Source: Paenibacillus cymbidii
GTDB taxonomy: Bacteria > Bacillota > Bacilli > Paenibacillales > NBRC-103111
Direction of reading: 5' to 3'
Assembly: GCF_004764705.1 (NCBI RefSeq)
Contig: NZ_SHLX01000006.1
Span: 1 to 64,000 of the forward strand
Length of the DNA stretch: 64,000 nucleotides
The notes beneath the pieces were generated by a model that ran no database searches, was not told where the DNA came from, and saw nothing but the letters and a program-made list of their open reading frames with translations. Shown here one piece after another: positions 62,256 through 64,000 of the stretch. Every line of letters starts with the position of its first letter. Positions within the stretch are counted from its first letter, which is position 1. Made by a program: the position numbers and the translations under genes.

Positions 62256-63413
62256 GTGAAGATCGTCATCGCACCCGACTCGTTTAAAGGAAGCTTGTCC
62301 GCGCCGGAAGCGGCCAATGCGATCGCCCGCGGCGTCGCCAAAGCTGCGCCGCAGGCGGAAACCGTGCTCGTCCCGGTCGCCGACGGCGGCGAAGGAACGG
62401 CCGACAGCCTCGTCGCCGCCACCGGCGGCCGCAGCGTCGCCGTGACCGTCGCCGGTCCGCTCGGCGAACCGGTCCGCGCGGCGTACGGCGTGCTTGGCGA
62501 CGGCGTCACCTGCGTCGTCGAGATGGCCAGCGCCTCCGGCCTCGTGCTCGTGCCGGAAGCGCGCCGCAACCCGCTGCTCACGACGACGTACGGCACCGGC
62601 GAGCTCATCCGCCATGCGCTGGACGGCGGCTACCGCCGCTTCATTCTGGCGATCGGCGGCAGCGCCACGAACGACGGCGGCCTCGGCATGCTGCAGGCGC
62701 TTGGCCTCAAGCTGCGCGATGAGGGCGGCGCGCCGATCGCCGCATTCGCCGGCGGCGCGGAACTGGCGCGCATCGCCGCCATCGACGACGGCGAATGGGA
62801 CGCGCGCATTCGCGAAAGCACGTTTACGATTGCCTGCGACGTAAACAATCCGCTCGTCGGCCCGCAGGGCGCGTCGCACGTGTTCGGCCCGCAGAAAGGG
62901 GCGACGCCCGACATGGTCGCCGCGCTCGATCGCGGCATGACGCAGTGGGCCGACCTAGTCGAGCGCCACACCGGCGTCCGTTTGCACGATATGCCGGGTG
63001 CGGGGGCGGCGGGCGGCATCGGCGGGGCGTTTCGCGCGTTTTTTCCCGCGACGATGCAGCCGGGCGTCGACATTGTGATGGCAATGACGAAACTTGCCCA
63101 TCATATGGAAGGGGCCGCGCTCGTCTTCACCGGCGAAGGCCGCATCGACGCGCAAACCGCCATGGGCAAAACGCCGCTGGGCGTCGCCACCGTCGCCCGC
63201 AAGTACGGCGTGCCCGTGTTTGTGCTGGCCGGCTCCGTCGGTGGCGGCACCCGGCCGCTGCACGCACGCGGCATCACGGCCGTCGTCAGCATCGCGAACG
63301 GCCCGATGGCGCTGGCGGACGCGATCCGTGACGCGGAGACGCTGCTGGCGGATGCCGCCGAGCAGTTGACGCGCGCTTTTCTCGCCGGGCGCGGCGCTCC
63401 GGCAGCAGAATAA
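62256..63413 (+). CDS. Glycerate 2-kinase (GarK/GlxK family)
   Basis: A 385-aa glycerate kinase type 1. It starts KIVIAPDSFKGSLSAPEAAN, diagnostic of the family, and has VPVADGGEGTADSLV, ILAIGGSATNDGGLGMLQAL and VFTGEGRIDAQTAMGKTPLG. It phosphorylates D-glycerate to 2-phosphoglycerate. GTG 62256 follows GGAGG by about 11 nt; an in-frame upstream start lacks a site. Divergent from cdaR and 93 bp before the LarA-like gene. Confidence 0.9.
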   Translation: MKIVIAPDSFKGSLSAPEAANAIARGVAKAAPQAETVLVPVADGGEGTADSLVAATGGRSVAVTVAGPLGEPVRAAYGVLGDGVTCVVEMASASGLVLVPEARRNPLLTTTYGTGELIRHALDGGYRRFILAIGGSATNDGGLGMLQALGLKLRDEGGAPIAAFAGGAELARIAAIDDGEWDARIRESTFTIACDVNNPLVGPQGASHVFGPQKGATPDMVAALDRGMTQWADLVERHTGVRLHDMPGAGAAGGIGGAFRAFFPATMQPGVDIVMAMTKLAHHMEGAALVFTGEGRIDAQTAMGKTPLGVATVARKYGVPVFVLAGSVGGGTRPLHARGITAVVSIANGPMALADAIRDAETLLADAAEQLTRAFLAGRGAPAAE

Positions 63414-63442
63414 GCCGATTTTCCCGGCTTATTCCGTCCCGC
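63408..63442. terminator. Hairpin between glycerate kinase and LarA-like gene
   Basis: AATAAGCCG and CGGCTTATT pair around ATTTTCC, overlapping the kinase stop codon. The stem resembles the outer hairpins of the intergenic modules but is shorter; weak support as a partial terminator. Confidence 0.4.
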
Positions 63443-63506
63443 ACCCGGCGGCGGCAAATTGCTTGTCTCGCCGCCCACGTTTCGGTACAAAAAGGAGGAA
63501 AGCACC

Positions 63507-64000
63507 ATGAACGTAACACTCGCCTACGGCCGTCACGGCCTTGCCGTGGAAGTGCCCGATCGCGCCGTCGTCGTCGAGCCGCGCCACTTGCCGGGGCTGG
63601 CCGACGAAGAGGCCGCGGTGACAGCCGCGCTGCGGCAGCCGATCGGCACGCCGCCGCTCGCCGGCATGGTGAAGCCTACGGACAAAGTCGCCATCGTCAT
63701 CTCCGACATTACGCGGCCGACGCCCAACCACAAGCTGGTGCCGTGGCTGCTGCAGGAGCTGCCGCACGTGCCCGCGGAGCAGATCGTGATCATCAACGGC
63801 ACCGGCACGCACCGCGACCAGACCCGCGACGAGTTCGTGCAGATGCTCGGCGAAGACGTCGTCTCCCGCTACCGCGTCATCAACAACGCGTTCCAGAACC
63901 CGGACCGGCTGACGCGGGTCGGCCACAGCTCGTTCGGCTGCGACGTGTACCTGCACAAGGAGTATGTCGAAGCGGATTTCCGCATCGTGACGGGATTCAT
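63507..64000 (+). CDS. LarA-family (nickel-dependent lactate racemase-like) protein, 5' part
   Basis: The first 164 residues are in the window. VAIVISDITRPTPNHKLVPW and INGTGTHRDQTRDE are signature blocks of the LarA/DUF2088 family, whose members racemise or epimerise alpha-hydroxy acids using a nickel-pincer cofactor. AAAGGAGG precedes ATG 63507. The partner of glycerate kinase and CdaR suggests a substrate such as glycerate or a sugar acid rather than lactate (inference). No lar cofactor genes are visible in the window. Confidence 0.85.
   Translation, partial: MNVTLAYGRHGLAVEVPDRAVVVEPRHLPGLADEEAAVTAALRQPIGTPPLAGMVKPTDKVAIVISDITRPTPNHKLVPWLLQELPHVPAEQIVIINGTGTHRDQTRDEFVQMLGEDVVSRYRVINNAFQNPDRLTRVGHSSFGCDVYLHKEYVEADFRIVTGF

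Overview
The window looks like chromosome of a moderately GC-rich Firmicute of the Paenibacillaceae (Paenibacillus/Cohnella type). This is an inference from strong AGGAGG-type ribosome binding sites, repeated LplB/LplC-type sugar permease pairs next to membrane-anchored AraC sensors, a fused RhaEW aldolase-dehydrogenase, and DUF4180 and HemAT-like genes. No rRNA, tRNA, CRISPR array, phage module or origin was seen. Most of the content is plant or microbial glycan catabolism.

Layout. 0-0.3 kb: 3' end of an IS256-family element. 0.3-3.3 kb: a TetR regulator divergent from an MBL-fold hydrolase/AbrB-type membrane protein pair. 3.8-9.8 kb (minus): L-rhamnose cluster with rhaEW, an ASRT-family small protein, rhaB, a squalene-cyclase-like toroid protein and a DeoR regulator; no rhaA or rhaM is present here. 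10-17.3 kb (minus): sugar ABC importer (binding lipoprotein, two permeases), a beta-propeller glycosidase-like protein and an AraC sensor. 17.4-25.8 kb: short mixed genes (AraC, phytanoyl-CoA dioxygenase-like, DegT aminotransferase, SGNH hydrolase, DUF4180, two ankyrin proteins, GNAT) plus gene remnants. 26.3-35 kb: AAA ATPase, AraC, and an operon of ferritin-like, beta-helix and GH-like proteins without signal peptides. 35.4-39 kb: DHDPS/NAL-like aldolase and sialidase-like protein under a divergent LacI regulator. 39-48.4 kb (minus): a six-gene importer/sensor/secreted-protein operon. 49-51.3 kb: esterase-like hydrolase, DeoC, VOC protein. 51.4-53.3 kb: HemAT-like sensor and a CBM remnant. 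53.4-60.9 kb: a third importer with a secreted CBM32 protein and a divergent AraC sensor. 60.9-64 kb: CdaR regulator divergent from glycerate kinase and a LarA-like protein.

Three binding-protein/two-permease sets occur and none has its own ATPase, so a shared MsmX-type ATPase elsewhere is expected.

The most unusual content is intergenic. Five complete copies of a four-hairpin module occur at 3.3, 20.0, 27.2, 35.0 and 48.7 kb, with near-identical hairpin start spacing (51/62/52 nt) and base-pair-preserving changes in the stems. All lie just downstream of at least one gene. An IS256 end cuts a sixth copy. Two unrelated palindrome arrays have 50- and 51-bp periods, and a third repeat has a 118-bp period.
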